Assembly (NCBI RefSeq): GCF_001270745.1
Contig: NZ_LFXL01000046.1
Location: 1-51,281, forward strand
Source: Jiangella muralis
GTDB lineage: Bacteria > Actinomycetota > Actinomycetes > Jiangellales > Jiangellaceae
Length of the DNA stretch: 51,281 nucleotides
Direction of reading: 5' to 3'
Shown: positions 49,406 through 51,281 of the stretch, in pieces
How positions within the stretch are numbered: position 1 is the first letter of the stretch
Layout: each line of letters begins with the position of its first letter
Translations under genes and position numbers: made by a program
Notes under the pieces: model-generated
The model's input: the letters and a program-made list of their open reading frames with translations, nothing else
Databases searched by the model: none
Told to the model about the DNA's origin: nothing

Positions 49406-50119
49406 GTGATACATCCAGGTCGCCGGGCGCAGAGCACCGGCCCGGGTGCCCTCGACAAGGTGGTGGACGCGACGATGAAGGCCGCCAGGTTGCGGCCGCG
49501 CTGGCCGCGCCGGTTCCGCGGCGGCCGGCAGCACATGTCCGAGGCGCTGAGCGGTCAGGTGCACGCCGCCCGCGACGGCGCCGCCCTGGCCCGGGCGATG
49601 GTCAACAAGAAGGTGTCGCCGGCACAGGCACGCGAGCGCATCGCCGACATCGAGCACCGCGGCGACGAGATGCGCGCGGTGCTGGTCGACCGGCTGTCCC
49701 GCACGCTGGTCGCGCCGCTGGACCGGGAGGACCTGTTCCGGCTGTCGCGCTCCATCGACGACGTCCTCGACACCATCCGCGAGTTCCTCCGCGAGGCCGA
49801 CCTCTACCAGATCCAGCGGCGCAAGACCTACCGTCCGTTCCTCGATCACGTGGTCGCCGCCGTCGACTCCCTCGACGAGGCCGTCGGCACGCTGTGGAGC
49901 GCGCCGCACGACGTCCCGCTCAAGGCGCTCGACGCGAAGAAGGCCGCCCGCAGCATCAGCCGCGAGTACCAGCAGGAGTTCGCCCGCATCGTCGACGGCG
50001 ACATGTCGCCCGACGCGCTCAAGCACCGTGAGCTGATCAAACGCCTCGACGGCGTGGGCGCGCGCATCAGCGAGGCGGCCGACGTCCTCACCGACGGTGC
50101 GCTCAAGCGCGGCTACTGA
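49406..50119 (+). CDS. DUF47 (PhoU-like) phosphate transport accessory protein
   Basis: 237 residues from a GTG at 49406; internal starts at ATG 49475 or 49535 would give shorter proteins, and the basic N-terminal ~45 residues are not typical of the family. The core is all helical with a repeated E/D-xxx-D pattern: ARERIADIEHRGDEMRAVLVDRLSRTLVAPLDREDLFRLSRSIDDVLDTIREFLREADLY and a second similar half (ISREYQQEFARIVDGDMSPDALKHRELIKRLDGVGARISEAADVLTDG). DUF47 proteins bind metals and phosphate-related ligands and control Pit-type transporters. It is encoded 11 bases before the Pit gene. Confidence 0.9.
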   Translation: MIHPGRRAQSTGPGALDKVVDATMKAARLRPRWPRRFRGGRQHMSEALSGQVHAARDGAALARAMVNKKVSPAQARERIADIEHRGDEMRAVLVDRLSRTLVAPLDREDLFRLSRSIDDVLDTIREFLREADLYQIQRRKTYRPFLDHVVAAVDSLDEAVGTLWSAPHDVPLKALDAKKAARSISREYQQEFARIVDGDMSPDALKHRELIKRLDGVGARISEAADVLTDGALKRGY

Positions 50120-50130
50120 CGAGCCGCCGC

Positions 50131-51078
50131 GTGCCCGACCTGATGATCGCGGTAGCAGTGGTGTTCGCCCTGGTGACCGGCGCGAACGATGGCGGCGCCC
50201 TGATGGCGCCCGGGCTGCGGATCCCGGGGATGCCGGTCGCGGCCGGACTGGGCCTGCTGGTCGCCGCCGTCGTCGCCGTCCCGTTGCTGGTGACGACCGC
50301 GGTGGCGCAGACGCTGGCCGGCTCGATCGTGCCGGCCGACCCGGCGCCGCTGGCGATCGGGTTCGTCGTGGCGATCGTCGTCGCCGGCGGGCTGGCCCGG
50401 CGCGGGCTCCCGACCAGCCTCACGCTGGCGGTCATCGGCGGCGTCGCCGGTGCCGGCGTCGGCGCCGGGCTGGCCGTCGAGTGGCCGGCCGTGCTGCGGG
50501 TCCTCGCGATCGGCCTGGCCGCGCCCGTCGCCGGGCTGCTGCTGGCGCTGGCCGGCGCCGCCGCCTGGCGGGCCGCTCGCAGCGCGCGCTACCTGGCCAC
50601 CGTCCGGCGCACGCACGTGACGGCGTATCTCGCGCAGTGCGTCGCCTACGGCGCGAACGACGGGCAGAAGGCGTTCGTCCTGTTCATCGCCGCGAGCGTG
50701 GCGGCCGGCGGCGAGGCGGCGCCGCAGTGGTGGGCGTACCCGGTGGTCGGCGGGCTGTTCGCCATCGGCGCCGTGATCGGCCTCCCGCGGGTCGCCCGAA
50801 CCGTCGGCACCGGCATCATCAGCACCCGCGCGCCGCAGGCCGTCACCGCCGAGTTCGCCTCCGCCGCCGCCGTGCTGGGCAGCGCCGCGGCGGGCGCGCC
50901 GGTCAGCATGACGCAGGCGCTGACCGGCGGGCTGCTCGGCGCCGGCGTCCACGACAGCTACCGGCGGGTGCGCTGGCGCGTGGTCGCCAACCTCGGCCTC
51001 GCCTGGGCGGTCACGCTGCCGGCCGCCTTCGCCCTGGCCGGCGCCGCCGCGCTCGTCGTCCACGCTCTGACGTCCTGA
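50131..51078 (+). CDS. Pit-family inorganic phosphate transporter
   Basis: 315 residues from a GTG at 50131. The two inverted halves characteristic of PiT transporters each carry the GAND motif: VTGANDGGALMA near residue 18 and YGANDGQKAFVLF near residue 175. About eight to ten membrane helices are visible. It imports phosphate with a cation, at lower affinity than Pst. Pairing with a DUF47 gene is the standard arrangement in actinobacteria and other bacteria. Confidence 0.92.
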   Translation: MPDLMIAVAVVFALVTGANDGGALMAPGLRIPGMPVAAGLGLLVAAVVAVPLLVTTAVAQTLAGSIVPADPAPLAIGFVVAIVVAGGLARRGLPTSLTLAVIGGVAGAGVGAGLAVEWPAVLRVLAIGLAAPVAGLLLALAGAAAWRAARSARYLATVRRTHVTAYLAQCVAYGANDGQKAFVLFIAASVAAGGEAAPQWWAYPVVGGLFAIGAVIGLPRVARTVGTGIISTRAPQAVTAEFASAAAVLGSAAAGAPVSMTQALTGGLLGAGVHDSYRRVRWRVVANLGLAWAVTLPAAFALAGAAALVVHALTS

Positions 51079-51266
51079 CCGGCGACCTGCGGCTCACGGA
51101 CGGCGCCGGCCGCGCCGACGACGTCCGCCTGCACCACGGCGGCGCGCTCCCCTCACCGTCACGGCGCCAGCACGGGGTTGATCTTGGAGTAGCGGCGGAG
51201 TTGCGGGGCGAAATGCCCGGGCGGATTCCATCGGTCGTAGCAACGCCTGGTGGAAGGTGTTGTCCG
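51079..51266. other. Gap without a recognised gene
   Basis: 188 bases after the Pit gene. No convincing coding frame or promoter was found. The last ~100 bases are less GC-biased and end in a good ribosome binding site (GGAAGG, 51252-51257), perhaps the left end of an insertion sequence running out of the window. Confidence 0.4.
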
Positions 51267-51281
51267 ATGCCGAAGGTGTTC
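51267..51281 (+). CDS. Possible start of an IS3-type transposase gene (edge fragment)
   Basis: The last 15 bases read ATG CCG AAG GTG TTC (MPKVF), nine bases after GGAAGG. Many IS3-family first ORFs in actinobacteria begin MPK(V/P)(F/Y)P. Five codons are far too few for a firm call. Confidence 0.2.

Noticed and set aside
49406-50119. PhoP (GTTCACC) boxes before the DUF47-Pit and Ugp-like operons
   Set aside because: Only isolated GTTC or TTAAC words were found, not the tandem 11-base repeats required.
1-51281. Antibiotic-type biosynthetic cluster, prophage, tRNA or rRNA genes
   Set aside because: No PKS, NRPS, terpene, lanthipeptide or phage structural genes and no tRNA or rRNA signature were seen on either strand.

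Overview
The window is very GC-rich (well over 70% by eye), with strong third-position G/C bias, many GTG starts, 4-base start/stop overlaps inside operons and several promoters that appear to give leaderless mRNAs. With mycothiol-type DinB proteins, a DosR-like box, an MMPL exporter, LacI-controlled sugar transporters without their own ATPases and a small actinobacterial family-A polymerase, it reads as chromosome from a soil- or plant-associated actinomycete with a complex life style. I cannot name the species. No rRNA, tRNA, CRISPR array, prophage or antibiotic-biosynthesis cluster was seen. 

Layout. 1-8.0 kb: small metabolic and regulatory genes: a truncated DCC-type thiol oxidoreductase, a LapA-like membrane protein, a LysR/LysE divergent pair, a MarR regulator, a TIGR03086 enzyme, a family-A DNA polymerase with 3'-5' exonuclease region, ACC deaminase with its GntR regulator, and a zinc alcohol dehydrogenase. 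8.1-13.2 kb: a universal stress protein behind a DosR-type box, then an MMPL exporter with a NarL-type two-component system. The exporter and kinase genes share an inverted-repeat operator at the same distance from their start codons. 13.1-15.1 kb: small genes, a scar in which remnants of a sulfatase and a ROK regulator abut, a DksA/TraR-type zinc finger protein and a DinB protein. 

15.4-28.0 kb: a LacI regulator divergent from a family-5 ABC importer (binding protein, two permeases, one fused double ATPase), followed by a Tat-exported PhoD-type phosphatase, a DUF2264 protein and a cytosolic formylglycine-type sulfatase. I read this as a system for taking up and desulfating a decorated glycan or glycoconjugate. 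28.0-33.5 kb: a YdcF protein, two penicillin-recognising serine enzymes, a kinase-like phosphotransferase and a PNPOx-fold protein, with an unusual pair of inverted repeats at 31.9-32.0 kb. 

33.7-40.2 kb: a family-1 sugar importer without ATPase, a YesL-like membrane protein and a GH116 glycosidase, behind two LacI-type operators 147 bp apart. 40.2-49.3 kb (minus strand): a glycerol-3-phosphate-type (Ugp-like) importer without ATPase, interleaved with a glycerophosphodiesterase and an inositol-monophosphatase-type enzyme, ending in a secreted beta-helix protein. A DeoR-family regulator and a PPA1498-type metallophosphoesterase lie upstream. 49.4-51.1 kb: a DUF47 (PhoU-like) protein and a Pit-type phosphate transporter. 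The last 15 bases may begin an IS3-type transposase. The right-hand 11 kb is therefore rich in phosphorus-ester scavenging functions. The most interesting candidates are the Ugp/GDPD/IMPase operon and the transporter-PhoD-DUF2264-sulfatase operon, both apparently under local regulators with visible operators.
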